A stretch of 64,000 nucleotides of DNA from Pedobacter planticolens (GCF_014172375.1 NZ_WNXD01000002.1:930001-994000), one strand, 5' to 3'. Shown: positions 50,401-58,225, numbered from the stretch's first letter. Made by a program: numbers and translations. Notes: a model not told the origin generated them from the sequence alone.

Positions 50401-50642
50401 AACTCGCTATAGCCTTGTATAAAATGCCACATTGAGCTTGTATCGGGAATGGCCAAATTAAAATCATTAAGTGACGCCGAAGGAAATACTCTATCATACA
50501 ATACGCCAGTGCTTACTCCAGTTTTATCCAAATGTAGAAAAAGGCTATCAGCTGTATGTTTGTATTCGTCTGTTTGTTGGGCATTTGCCTTTAAACCCAA
50601 AAAGAATATGGTAATAATAAATAAATAGATAATTTTTTTCAT
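47481..50642 (-). CDS. Large T9SS-secreted alpha/beta-hydrolase-like protein
   Basis: A 1053-residue surface or secreted protein. A signal peptide (MKKIIYLFIITIFFLGLKAN, ending AQQ) is followed by about 270 residues of unclear structure and then a hydrolase core: PLIIIDGFDPGDEQ near 306-319 and the nucleophile elbow IIGPSMGGLISRYALAY with Ser400, then WVSFDTPHNGANIP. This resembles PGAP1/lipase-type esterases. Residues about 700-940 look like PKD/Ig-like repeats (GATVKWAVTSPYTING, GANFHWTSDGDVIINGQG). The C-terminal 95 residues begin MVIYPNPTIGSNLF and end ATYFLHMRMDGDKEIIKKQV, a type A T9SS sorting domain. It is probably an exported esterase or lipase; the substrate is unknown. Confidence 0.85.
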   Translation of the reverse strand: MKKIIYLFIITIFFLGLKANAQQTDEYKHTADSLFLHLDKTGVSTGVLYDRVFPSASLNDFNLAIPDTSSMWHFIQGYSEFYRSAYNPSSSWLTVSQLKENIALAKTQGQIPIGLGNYQFNVIDTNAIDLGLIRLEQSDSLYYDVLGRQRHPFNTINSFVAAALVDSVRAGYVSFYLSSAFTFNYSNKTLTNLSVDFKDGGGLQSVSLSCSKSVYYATSGYVNLKFVATFSDNTTVTTYSIIKIFGEADNNSFKSLINSCDMQTTFTLWSKLSFQGYDESIATKGKGDVTVYHSKINNCDGIIRKPLIIIDGFDPGDEQKAYQLYDLYLNNPDKALLGDSLRNRGYDLFILNFPNYQINGKSRDGGADYIERNARVLMALIDTVNLMKQGNEKLVIIGPSMGGLISRYALAYMEQHNMPHQTRLWVSFDTPHNGANIPIGDQRWLDFYGRKTESEEIISKRDGKIGSIAAKQMLVSHYLSPSSVGAPGFRNQFLSNINTLGFPVGDSGQAFRKIALIDGSLGGTEINSPGQKGFTFDVRRYRKRLFIFKVKYRTFTVAAARMYFTPSYGGQNTVFDGWFLNKAEEYTYSTLSNTSGIDVSPGGIYNTQWQIADGGDGVITKKYGLSFKARFYSVVPNHSFINSKSALAFTGSNQNLSENISNRSLVCTGETPFDSYFGDVNKNRDHVELWPEAVDYILKEIDGIPQLPLIKNTNLSISGPVQSGGNTTYSIPNLPSGATVKWAVTSPYTINGFNTANPVGIVIPTNNNQFSMLAATVSTNCYKTIVTKQLVPPIITISSGGNGGVCGEATAQINLPNGANFHWTSDGDVIINGQGQSVYTTDNNVSIVGLNGLVYCTFMSYNNEVVTYAIHNPYQVTVSIAANPMYGSEPLNGCIQNLNFGYTAIRWYIDGSLSNNTGECIYESNLSCGNHTIRVEADLACGITLDIAAFEVERYCSWWWRSMVIYPNPTIGSNLFVAPDENKMAKISAAEKSKMKEYEVWLYDDKSKLRLKVKSKNLKVELDTRSLPSATYFLHMRMDGDKEIIKKQVLIRN

Positions 50643-50683
50643 GAGGTTATGTTTAGATTTTATAATTATTATTTTCTAAGAGT

Positions 50684-51181
50684 TTATCTTAATGTAAGAT
50701 CGAAACGACCTGAGGTAACAGCTATATTCTCCGTACCATGCTTTAAATTAAATTCGAATGTACCAGATACGATTTCCCCTTGATACTTTGTTATTCTTAT
50801 AGTTCCACTTTGTGATTTTTCCAAATTTGGTGAAGGAATATTTAGATAACAATCAACATATACCCCATTAATTATATCAATACTATACTCCCCAACCCCT
50901 TTAAAACTATTAATGTTAAAATGCATATTTGTTATATATGTATTAGGGTTACTAGCACTAATATTTAGAGTATTATTTCCATTGTAAATATCAACTTGAG
51001 AATATAATGGCGTTGGACCAAACAAATCTTGCTTAGGCGTAAAAATTTGCCCATTAATTTTACAAGAGAAAGTATTAGCACCAATTTGAGTAGGCTTTGT
51101 TAAGCCATTATCTTTGTCCTTTTTGCAAGATGCACCCATTAACAATGGCAATAGGAGCAGTAATAATAGTTTCGTTTTCAT
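50684..51181 (-). CDS. DUF6252-like lipoprotein, copy A
   Basis: A 165-residue predicted lipoprotein. Signal MKTKLLLLLLLPLLMGASC with Cys19 in a lipobox (MGASC), then KKDKDNGLTKPTQIGANTFS and CKINGQIFTPKQDLFGPTPL. The GANTFSCKING start is typical of DUF6252-type proteins, as far as I recall. The first 48 or so residues are nearly identical to copy B at 51246, while the rest diverges strongly (here NGNNTLNISASNPNTYITNM). It lies 41 bp upstream of the large T9SS protein gene on the same strand. Confidence 0.78.
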   Translation of the reverse strand: MKTKLLLLLLLPLLMGASCKKDKDNGLTKPTQIGANTFSCKINGQIFTPKQDLFGPTPLYSQVDIYNGNNTLNISASNPNTYITNMHFNINSFKGVGEYSIDIINGVYVDCYLNIPSPNLEKSQSGTIRITKYQGEIVSGTFEFNLKHGTENIAVTSGRFDLTLR

Positions 51182-51245
51182 ATTTATAAGGTTTATTTTT
51201 TCAAATTTTATCTTAATATACTATCAAATACTATCGAAGGTATGG

Positions 51246-51761
51246 TTATTGAATTTTCACATCAAACCTGCCATTTGTAATTTTTATTTGTTGATTAATT
51301 GAGTTTACGCATAAAAATGAAAATGTGCCAGAATAGATTTTATTGGTATTATCAACACGAGTAAACATAACCTCACCTATGCTGTTAATACTTGTCTTAT
51401 ACAGATCATCTGGATACCTATACGTTATACTTCCATAATTTTGCTCACCTCCTCCAAGTTTATATACCACCCCAACCCTAACATCTTCAAATATTTTCAA
51501 CTCTATCTCTTTATAAGGTTGGCTATTTGTATTTCTTCCATCTAATAAAAAATATGGAGTAGACGATTGTACATTCGATACAAAAATTGCGGTGGGTCCA
51601 AATAAACTTTGAGAGGCAATAAAATTCTCGCCATTAATTTTACAAGAAAAGGTATTAGCGCCAATTTGAGTAGGCTTTGTTAAGCCATCATCTTTGTCTT
51701 TTTTACAAGATGCACCCATTAGCAATGGCAATAGGAGCAGTAATAACAGTTTTGTTTTCAT
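51246..51761 (-). CDS. DUF6252-like lipoprotein, copy B
   Basis: A 171-residue predicted lipoprotein paralogous to copy A. The signal MKTKLLLLLLLPLLMGASC and the following KKDKDDGLTKPTQIGANTFS match copy A apart from one residue. After CKINGENFIASQSLFGPT the two differ (here VSNVQSSTPYFLLDG, GSITYRYPDDLYKTS). Upstream DNA (TTTTCATATTTAAAGGTTTA on the plus strand) is also shared. This pattern, a conserved export signal and 5' region with divergent mature parts, suggests duplication followed by fast change or recombination. Function unknown; surface exposure likely. Confidence 0.78.
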   Translation of the reverse strand: MKTKLLLLLLLPLLMGASCKKDKDDGLTKPTQIGANTFSCKINGENFIASQSLFGPTAIFVSNVQSSTPYFLLDGRNTNSQPYKEIELKIFEDVRVGVVYKLGGGEQNYGSITYRYPDDLYKTSINSIGEVMFTRVDNTNKIYSGTFSFLCVNSINQQIKITNGRFDVKIQ

Positions 51762-51786
51762 ATTTAAAGGTTTAGTTTTTGAAATT

Positions 51787-52347
51787 TTATCTCAACCGCC
51801 CTGCTATTAAGCCTATTGCAGCTCCAAAATAACTTTGTTCTTTATTAAGATTGGCATTGAGTGAAAATGAAATAGTGCCACGCCGACGATAAGAGTAAAG
51901 ATTGTATTTTGCTTCTATTGGGAGACCAATTACATTTTTGGTAATGGTTTCATATTTATTACTTTCAAACCAACCACAACTTTTACATGGCAGTAATGCA
52001 CCCCTTGAAACAATAGTTACTGAGGATAGTCCGCTTCCAATCTGAAAATTATGTATGCCGCCAAATGTATAACTTTTGCCAACTATTAAACTTACATCAG
52101 AAACACTCGGAGTAGGTTCATCTCCCAAAATATCTAAAACCACAAAACTAGATCCTTTTAAAGCCAAATAAGAAGTAGAATGTTGTACTTGTATATGTGC
52201 CATTACATAAACTCCATTTTGGCTACCTGTTCCTACAGCAATACCAACCCCAAAAAAATATCCGTTTTTTAATTTTACACTGTCTTGTTGTGCAAAAACT
52301 CCTACGATGCTAAAAAGCATAAAAATTAAAAGAAGTTGAAATTTCAT
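51787..52347 (-). CDS. Exported, probable outer-membrane beta-barrel protein
   Basis: A 186-residue protein with signal MKFQLLLIFMLFSIVGVFAQ. The mature part alternates hydrophobic and polar residues in short glycine-rich strands: YFFGVGIAVGTGSQNGVYVM, STSYLALKGSSFVVLDI, NVIGLPIEAKYNLYSYRRRG, and ends TISFSLNANLNKEQSYFGAA with a final aromatic/basic stretch. It resembles small outer-membrane barrels, about 8-10 strands. There is a Cys pair in LLPCKSCGWF. Role unknown; it lies in the surface-protein cluster, divergent from the HTH gene at 52538. Confidence 0.7.
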   Translation of the reverse strand: MKFQLLLIFMLFSIVGVFAQQDSVKLKNGYFFGVGIAVGTGSQNGVYVMAHIQVQHSTSYLALKGSSFVVLDILGDEPTPSVSDVSLIVGKSYTFGGIHNFQIGSGLSSVTIVSRGALLPCKSCGWFESNKYETITKNVIGLPIEAKYNLYSYRRRGTISFSLNANLNKEQSYFGAAIGLIAGRLR

Positions 52348-52537
52348 AACCTAAAAGTAGGTTAACAAAACACATCAAATTATCCTATTTAATTTAGGTA
52401 TTCAAAAAATAAATATTAAAAATTTATTCTACAACGAATACGCATCAAAATTATCCTTAAAGATTAATTTAATAAAGAAGCTATGCTTAATAATTAAAAT
52501 TAAACCCTAATTTAGTGTAAGACATTATTCTTTTTTT

Positions 52538-53497
52538 ATGCTTAACCCACAAACAGAGTTTTTTGCTCGCATTAAATCGGCTTTGCCCGAATACCAAAAT
52601 ATGGCACAAAGTATTGCCGAATGTTTAGCTATTAGTGTTAACGAAGCTTATAAAAAAATACGAGGCAATAGTGCGTTAAATTTGCAACAGATTATAAAAT
52701 TAGCTAACACATTTGAAGTGTCTTTTATTTATAAACCTAATCAATCTCCTACGGTTACTTTTGATTATTTAAGTATGAATAAAGAGAGCCTAAGTATGCT
52801 TGATTATTTGAAGGATTTATTAAAAAATATAAAACAAATACAACAAAGTAAACAGAAGCACATTACCATAACTACAGACGATATTCCATTATTTCATTTT
52901 TTTAAATATCCAGAATTAACTTGTTTTAAGCTCTTTTTTTGGTCCGATAGCGTAATGAATAATGAGGCTAAGTTTGATCCAAGTTTATTTGAGGAAGAAA
53001 TTATCGATATTTCTAAAGAACTTAATCAGATCTATTTAGAAATTCCTTGTACAGAGATTTGGGCAAAAGATACTGTTCATGGCACTATAGAGCAAATTAG
53101 ATACGCTTTTGAAGCAGGGTATATCAATGCTACCAAAGCAGAATTAATTACAGAACAAGTGCGTTATTGCCTAACAGACATGAATATGTATGCCATTAGC
53201 AGCAAAAAAACAATAGACCCTAATCACACTTTTAACTGGTACAATTGTGATGTTTTGGGAAGCATTTCTTATTTGGTAGATTTTAAAGAAACGATGCTTT
53301 GCTTTAATAGATTTAACACTTTCAATTATTTAAAAACAGAAGATCAATCGTATTGCGAACAAACTAAAAGTTGGATGCATAGTTTAATTAAAAAATCAGT
53401 TTCATTTAGTGGGCAAGGCGAAAAACATCGAAATAAATATTTATATAATGCTTTTACAGAGTGCGATAATTTAATTAGAGAAATTAATAATTCGTAA
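52538..53497 (+). CDS. XRE-like HTH protein with a large uncharacterised C-terminal domain
   Basis: A 319-residue cytoplasmic protein. Residues about 20-70 form a lambda-repressor-like HTH (MAQSIAECLAISVNEAYKKI, then RGNSALNLQQIIKLANTFEV), so it probably binds DNA. The remaining 240 residues (YLKDLLKNIKQIQQSKQKHI, DIPLFHFFKYPELTCFKLFF, CTEIWAKDTVHGTIEQIRYA) match no domain that I know and may sense a ligand or partner. It is divergent from the outer-membrane protein gene at 51787, with a 190-bp gap between them, and could regulate the surface cluster. Its 3' end meets the RNase G terminator. Confidence 0.8.
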   Translation: MLNPQTEFFARIKSALPEYQNMAQSIAECLAISVNEAYKKIRGNSALNLQQIIKLANTFEVSFIYKPNQSPTVTFDYLSMNKESLSMLDYLKDLLKNIKQIQQSKQKHITITTDDIPLFHFFKYPELTCFKLFFWSDSVMNNEAKFDPSLFEEEIIDISKELNQIYLEIPCTEIWAKDTVHGTIEQIRYAFEAGYINATKAELITEQVRYCLTDMNMYAISSKKTIDPNHTFNWYNCDVLGSISYLVDFKETMLCFNRFNTFNYLKTEDQSYCEQTKSWMHSLIKKSVSFSGQGEKHRNKYLYNAFTECDNLIREINNS

Positions 53498-53517
53498 TGG
53501 TATAAACATTACGCACA

Positions 53518-53552
53518 AAAAAGCCTGATTTCTTTTTAGAAACCAGGCTTTC
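53518..53552 (-). terminator. Terminator between the HTH gene and RNase G
   Basis: AAAGCCTGATTTCT and AGAAACCAGGCTTT pair with one mismatch. The A run on the left gives a U tail for the minus-strand rng transcript; on the plus strand the tail is weak. Confidence 0.8.
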
Positions 53553-53568
53553 AGTTTTAAGTAGTTGT

Positions 53569-55119
53569 TTATAATTTAATTTCTTCGTCTTTTGAAGATA
53601 AAAAATGAAACTCTGTTAAGTTATAAGATGATACCGCTCTTATTTTAATGCGCTGACCAAATTTAAAGAACCATTTCCACCGTAATGAAACCAATCCTTT
53701 TTTAATGAAGGCTTCAATATAAGGATGCACACACAATGTGATATTCTTTTCATTCTGCTCTTGCAAAATATAAGTCAAATTACTTTCTATGTCATCCATT
53801 AAAACAATACTTGCCTTAATTTCTCCAGTACCATCACATGTAGGACATTTTTCTACCGTAACAATATTCATTTCTGGTCTAACACGCTGACGAGTAATTT
53901 GAACTAAACCAAATTTACTTGGAGGTAAAATGGTATGTTTAGCACGATCAAGCAACATCAAATCGCGTAAATAATCAAAAAGCATTTTACGGTTAGTTGG
54001 TTTGTGCATATCGATAAAATCGATAACCACAATGCCGCCCATATCTCTCAATCTCAATTGACGAGCAATTTCTTTTGCAGCTTCTTTATTTACTTGAAGT
54101 GCATTTTCTTCTTGATTTTCTTTACTAGCAGTTCTATTACCACTGTTTACATCAATTACATGTAAAGCTTCGGTATGTTCTACTACCAAATAAGCTCCGC
54201 CAGCAAGATTAACTGTTTTGCCGAAGCCGTTTTTAATTTGTTTTTCTACACCGAAATGCTCAAAAATAGGTTCTTTATGTTTGTAATGTTTAACGATTTT
54301 CTCCATTTCTGGTGAAATCTCATGTACATAAGAACGAATATCTTCGAACAGATTTGCATCATTTACATAAACGTTTGTAAAATCAGTGCTTAAAATGTCT
54401 CTGATTAGGGTAGAAGTACGATCCATCTCTCCCCAAACACGTTTAGAAGGTTCTGCATCAGGCAACTTTTTAGTAAAGTTTTCCCATTTAGATACAGAAT
54501 CCAATAAATCTTTTTGTAATTCGGTAACACCTTTTCCTTCAGATACCGTTCTGATAATTACCCCAAAGTTTTTAGGCTTTATACTTTCGATAATCTTTTT
54601 TAAACGATTACGTTCAGTATTGCTTTTAATCTTTTTAGAGATCGATATCACGTTAGAAAAGGGCACTAAGACAATGTATCTTCCTGCAATAGAAAGATCA
54701 GAGCTTAATCTTGGGCCTTTAGTAGAAATTGGTTCTTTAGCAATTTGAACGGGTAGGATCAAATTTTTACTGACGATTTCGGATATTTTACCCGCTTTAT
54801 TAATGTCAGATTCTAATTTAAAATTATCTAATAAAGTGCCATTAACTGTGCCGTTACGCTTAATTTTAGTAAGCTTTATTAAAGATTGTACTTGCGGACC
54901 TAAATCGAAATAATGCAAAAATGCATCTTTCTCATAACCTACATCAACAAACGCAGCATTTAAACCAGGCATAATTTTCTTTATGCGGCCTAAATAAATA
55001 TCGCCAACGGCGTAATTGTTGTTAATGTGTTCCTTATGAAGCTCTACAAGATGTTTGTCTTCAATTAAAGCTATGGTTACTCCCGTAGGAGTCGAATCGA
55101 TTATTAATTCCTTTACCAA
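53569..55119 (-). CDS. rng: Ribonuclease G (Rne/Rng family)
   Basis: A 516-residue endoribonuclease that processes 16S rRNA and mRNA. An S1 RNA-binding domain (GDIYLGRIKKIMPGLNAAFV, DVGYEKDAFLHYFDLG) lies near 40-75, followed by the catalytic core with VVEHTEALHVIDVNSGNRTA (first metal Asp in IDVNSG), GGIVVIDFIDMHKPTNRK (second metal Asp in IDFIDM) and the Zn-link CPTCDGTGE. It lacks the long C-terminal tail of RNase E. The start appears to be a TTG at 55119 giving VKELIIDSTPTGVTIAL; no ATG lies in a better place. Confidence 0.95.
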   Translation of the reverse strand: MVKELIIDSTPTGVTIALIEDKHLVELHKEHINNNYAVGDIYLGRIKKIMPGLNAAFVDVGYEKDAFLHYFDLGPQVQSLIKLTKIKRNGTVNGTLLDNFKLESDINKAGKISEIVSKNLILPVQIAKEPISTKGPRLSSDLSIAGRYIVLVPFSNVISISKKIKSNTERNRLKKIIESIKPKNFGVIIRTVSEGKGVTELQKDLLDSVSKWENFTKKLPDAEPSKRVWGEMDRTSTLIRDILSTDFTNVYVNDANLFEDIRSYVHEISPEMEKIVKHYKHKEPIFEHFGVEKQIKNGFGKTVNLAGGAYLVVEHTEALHVIDVNSGNRTASKENQEENALQVNKEAAKEIARQLRLRDMGGIVVIDFIDMHKPTNRKMLFDYLRDLMLLDRAKHTILPPSKFGLVQITRQRVRPEMNIVTVEKCPTCDGTGEIKASIVLMDDIESNLTYILQEQNEKNITLCVHPYIEAFIKKGLVSLRWKWFFKFGQRIKIRAVSSYNLTEFHFLSSKDEEIKL

Positions 55120-55244
55120 AAGCTACAGATTTTAAGGCAATTTAATGCCTTATTACACATGGACTAAAAAACATTGAATCCAAAAATAAATACCCGAAGA
55201 ATTATCAGATATTTATTTTTGATCAATACACTAATAGGAAAATC

Positions 55245-55334
55245 CTATTTTTTCTTGTGTCTGTTTTTTCTTAAACGTTTTTTACGTTTGTGCGTAGCCA
55301 TTTTATGTCTTTTTCTTTTTTTACCGCTTGGCAT
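55245..55334 (-). CDS. 29-residue AURKAIP1/COX24-type basic protein, probable ribosomal protein
   Basis: A tiny, extremely basic protein: MPSGKKRKRHKMATHKR then a second half ending RKNRHKKK (29 residues, 17 of them Lys or Arg). It matches what I recall of the AURKAIP1/COX24-domain proteins conserved in Bacteroidota, related to mitochondrial mS38 and to the ribosomal protein named bL38 in the Flavobacterium ribosome structure. I could not run a search to confirm the name. It is too short for routine gene calling and lies between the TPR gene and rng on the same strand. Confidence 0.82.
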   Translation of the reverse strand: MPSGKKRKRHKMATHKRKKRLRKNRHKKK

Positions 55335-55371
55335 AATTTTAAGTTTTTAATGTTTTTATTAATTCTGTTAA

Positions 55372-56244
55372 TTAACGTTTATTCTTTAACTCAGCTACCT
55401 TAGTATCAATCCATTTGGATAATGTTGGGTTCGCTGCTAATTTCTTGCTATTTAAATAAGCGTCTATTGCTTCTTTGTTTTTGCCTAAATTTTCATTAGC
55501 AGTTGCTAAATAAAAATAAGCATCTGGCGTAGCCTTAATATTGCTAATAATGTCGTTAAAACGAATAATAGCTTTATCAAATTGACCAGATTTAATGGCG
55601 AACATGCCTAATTGCATGTTTGCTTTAAGGTTTTTAGGGTCTTTTTTAACTACATCCAGCAGCATTGCTATACCTTGCATTGGTGCTCCTAAACCGTTAA
55701 CGATGGTAATTCCTAATCCGGTTTTAGCATCATTACTAGTAGAGTCAATTGTCAGGGCTTTAGTAAAAGCATTATTAGCTTTTTGCAACATAACTGGTTG
55801 TATCAAACTATCTTGTGCAGCATTATCAAAGGCTTTTAAAAAGCGAGTTCCAGCATTTAACCAATTCGTTAAAGTAGGTTCGCCATTTGCAACAACTTCT
55901 AAATACATTGCGCTTGGAATAGCTTGCTCAACATCATCCCATTTCTCAGCTAATTGCTTAGCCTCAATAGTTTTTTCCGTTCCTGTAGCGTTTTTGTAAT
56001 TGCTTTCTAAAGCAGAAATTTCTTTTGAGGTAGCATTGCTTACCAAGTTTTTAGCAGTTGCTGATACTTCTTCAATAGTCAGCGATGGAGTAGTAGAATT
56101 TGTAGTCGTTTGCGCAGAAGGCATTTTACTAGCATCATCCTTAGGCTTAACTAAGCCCTTAATTTCTCTGGTAAACAAAAATCCAACAAGCAATAAAATT
56201 GCAGCAATAATAAAAACTTGTTTTGAACGGATAGTGTTTAACAT
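55372..56244 (-). CDS. Membrane-anchored TPR protein
   Basis: A 290-residue protein with an N-terminal membrane helix (VFIIAAILLLVGFLF, about 10-24), a Thr/Ser-rich linker (QTTTNSTTPSLTIEE) and a C-terminal set of about three TPR motifs: NNAFTKALTIDSTSNDAKTG, LDVVKKDPKNLKANMQLGMF and FNDIISNIKATPDAYFYLAT, with further helices to NLGKNKEAIDAYLN. Such proteins act as scaffolds; the partner is unknown. The HU gene starts 7 bp upstream of its ATG, so the two are co-transcribed. Confidence 0.85.
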   Translation of the reverse strand: MLNTIRSKQVFIIAAILLLVGFLFTREIKGLVKPKDDASKMPSAQTTTNSTTPSLTIEEVSATAKNLVSNATSKEISALESNYKNATGTEKTIEAKQLAEKWDDVEQAIPSAMYLEVVANGEPTLTNWLNAGTRFLKAFDNAAQDSLIQPVMLQKANNAFTKALTIDSTSNDAKTGLGITIVNGLGAPMQGIAMLLDVVKKDPKNLKANMQLGMFAIKSGQFDKAIIRFNDIISNIKATPDAYFYLATANENLGKNKEAIDAYLNSKKLAANPTLSKWIDTKVAELKNKR

Positions 56245-56250
56245 AATAAA

Positions 56251-56553
56251 TTAAGCTTCTGCTTTAACTTTTTTAGAGTTGTTTTTTACTTTTTCAACAA
56301 AAACTTTTGCTGGTTTAAAGCTTGGAACAAAATGCTCAGGGATAATGATTGCAGTGTTTTTAGAAATATTTCTAGCAGTTTTTTGTGCTCTCTTTTTTAC
56401 AACGAAACTACCAAATCCTCTTACGTAAACATTTTCTCCGCCAATCATGCTGTTTTTGATCACCTTGAAAAATGCCTCAACTGTTTCCTGTACGTCTACT
56501 TTCTCAATTCCTGTTTTTGTTGATATTTCTGAAATAATATCTGCCTTAGTCAT
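56251..56553 (-). CDS. HU-family DNA-binding protein
   Basis: A 100-residue histone-like DNA-bending protein. The N-terminal helices read MTKADIISEISTKTGIEKVD and the DNA-binding arm region has VYVRGFGSFVVKKRAQKTAR followed by IPEHFVPSFKPAKVFVEKVK, the standard HU/IHF pattern. A Lys-rich C-terminal tail (KNNSKKVKAEA) is about 10 residues longer than E. coli HU. It is divergent from mutY. Confidence 0.95.
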   Translation of the reverse strand: MTKADIISEISTKTGIEKVDVQETVEAFFKVIKNSMIGGENVYVRGFGSFVVKKRAQKTARNISKNTAIIIPEHFVPSFKPAKVFVEKVKNNSKKVKAEA

Positions 56554-56710
56554 ATTTTTCTATTATTAAGTTATTGTTGTTAAATATTATAACTGTTTTG
56601 GGGTTGCAAAAGTATTGCTTTTTAATGAGATAGGAAAATAAAAGATGATTTATTTACAATCAAAGTTATCATGTTAATGCAAGTTTTGCCAAAATGATAT
56701 ATTTTGATTG

Positions 56711-56718
56711 TATTTTTG
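56711..56718 (+). promoter_or_regulatory. -7 box of mutY, 5 bp from the start codon
   Basis: TATTTTTG-AGGAA-ATG, the same layout as pyrH (28541). A TTTG at 56685-56688, 22 bp upstream, could be the -33 element. Confidence 0.45.
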
Positions 56719-56723
56719 AGGAA

Positions 56724-57773
56724 ATGAACTTCCAAAATGAAATTGTAAAATGGTATAAAATCAATAAACGTGAGCTTCCGTGGCGTAATACTACCGATGC
56801 TTATGTGATTTGGTTATCAGAAATTATTTTACAACAAACCCGAGTTGAGCAAGGATTACCTTATTTTAATAAGTTTTTAGCGCATTTTCCTACGGTTAAA
56901 TCTTTCGCGGATGCAACAGAAAACCAAGTATTAAAGCTTTGGCAAGGTTTAGGCTATTATTCTCGCGGTAGAAATATGCTGTTTACTGCTAAGCAAGTAA
57001 TGGAAATCCATAACGGAATATTTCCAATTCAGTATGAAAAACTAATTCAATTGAAGGGAATTGGTGAATACACAGCCGCTGCAATTTCTTCTTTTTCTAA
57101 TAATCAATCGAAAGCAGTACTAGATGGGAATGTTTTTAGAGTACTAGCCAGATATTTTGGAGTGGAAGAACCTATAAATTCTACTACTGGAAAAAAAGTG
57201 TTTTCAGAACTTGCGCAAAGTTTGATTGAAAATCAAAAACCATCAGTATACAACCAAGCTATTATGGAGTTTGGCGCTTTACAATGTAAACCGAAATCAC
57301 CAGCGTGTAATATATGCCCTTTACAAATCAACTGTTATGCTTTTAAACATCACAAAGTGGATGTTTTGCCGATTAAATTAAGGAAACTAAAAGTTAGAGA
57401 ACGATGGTTTAATTATTTTGTTGGAATAGAGAATGACCACATTTTAACTAAGCAGCGTAAACCTGGAGATGTATGGCAACATCTGTATGATTTCCCATTA
57501 ATTGAGACCGATGAAAAGCCTGATTTTGAAGAAAAATCTTTCATTGAAAAGGTGAAAAATACATTTGGAAAAAACGTTCAAATTACACCAATACTGCAAA
57601 AAAAGCATTTATTGACCCACCAAATTATATATGTGCAATTTTTTGCTTTAGATAATTATATTATTAACTTTAATCTACATACAGACATTAAATCTGTTTT
57701 ACTGGAAGATTTTGAAGATTTACCTCATCCTAAAGTAATAAGCGATTTTATTAATCTGTATATAAAAAACTAA
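56724..57773 (+). CDS. mutY: A/G-specific adenine glycosylase
   Basis: A 349-residue base-excision enzyme that removes adenine mispaired with 8-oxoguanine. I use the ATG at 56724 (MNFQNEIVKWYKINKRELPW); an upstream ATG at 56694 would add 10 atypical residues and cross the likely promoter. Features: RELPWRNT, SEIILQQTRVEQG, the helix-hairpin-helix LKGIGEYTAAAISSF, the catalytic Asp in AVLDGNVFRVLARYF, and the iron-sulfur cluster CKPKSPACNICPLQINC with the C-x6-C-x2-C-x5-C spacing. The C-terminal NUDIX-like domain follows. The ssb gene follows 13 bp downstream, suggesting one operon. Confidence 0.95.
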   Translation: MNFQNEIVKWYKINKRELPWRNTTDAYVIWLSEIILQQTRVEQGLPYFNKFLAHFPTVKSFADATENQVLKLWQGLGYYSRGRNMLFTAKQVMEIHNGIFPIQYEKLIQLKGIGEYTAAAISSFSNNQSKAVLDGNVFRVLARYFGVEEPINSTTGKKVFSELAQSLIENQKPSVYNQAIMEFGALQCKPKSPACNICPLQINCYAFKHHKVDVLPIKLRKLKVRERWFNYFVGIENDHILTKQRKPGDVWQHLYDFPLIETDEKPDFEEKSFIEKVKNTFGKNVQITPILQKKHLLTHQIIYVQFFALDNYIINFNLHTDIKSVLLEDFEDLPHPKVISDFINLYIKN

Positions 57774-57786
57774 ATCAAATATATCT

Positions 57787-58209
57787 ATGTCTGGTATTAA
57801 CAAAGTTATTTTAGTGGGACATTTGGGTAAAGACCCAGAGGTTCGACATTTAGAAGGTGGTGTCACGGTAGCGAGCTTTCCATTGGCTACTTCAGAAACG
57901 TACAACAAAGACGGTAAGCGTGTAGAACAAACTGAATGGCACAACATTGTGTTATGGAGAGGTTTGGCAGAAGTTGCCTCTAAGTATCTGCAAAAAGGAA
58001 AATTGGTTTACATTGAAGGAAAATTGCGAACCCGCTCTTTTGAAGACAAGGAAAAAGTTAAAAAATACGTAACCGAGGTGGTTGCAGAAAACTTTACGAT
58101 GCTTGGTAGAAAAAGCGATTTCGAAAATACACCAGTTAGTTCTGGAACACCTAAAAGTGAGGATGATTTTGTAAGTCCAGTAGACGAAACTGGAGATTTA
58201 CCCTTCTAA
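57787..58209 (+). CDS. ssb: Single-stranded DNA-binding protein
   Basis: A 140-residue tetrameric SSB that coats ssDNA in replication and repair. The OB fold starts NKVILVGHLGKDPEVRHLEG and includes TEWHNIVLWRGLAEVASKYL and KGKLVYIEGKLRTRSFEDKE. A flexible tail ends in the acidic tip VDETGDLPF, the docking site for partner proteins. Probably co-transcribed with mutY; a strong terminator follows. Confidence 0.96.
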   Translation: MSGINKVILVGHLGKDPEVRHLEGGVTVASFPLATSETYNKDGKRVEQTEWHNIVLWRGLAEVASKYLQKGKLVYIEGKLRTRSFEDKEKVKKYVTEVVAENFTMLGRKSDFENTPVSSGTPKSEDDFVSPVDETGDLPF

Positions 58210-58225
58210 CGCTCAAAACTTATTT

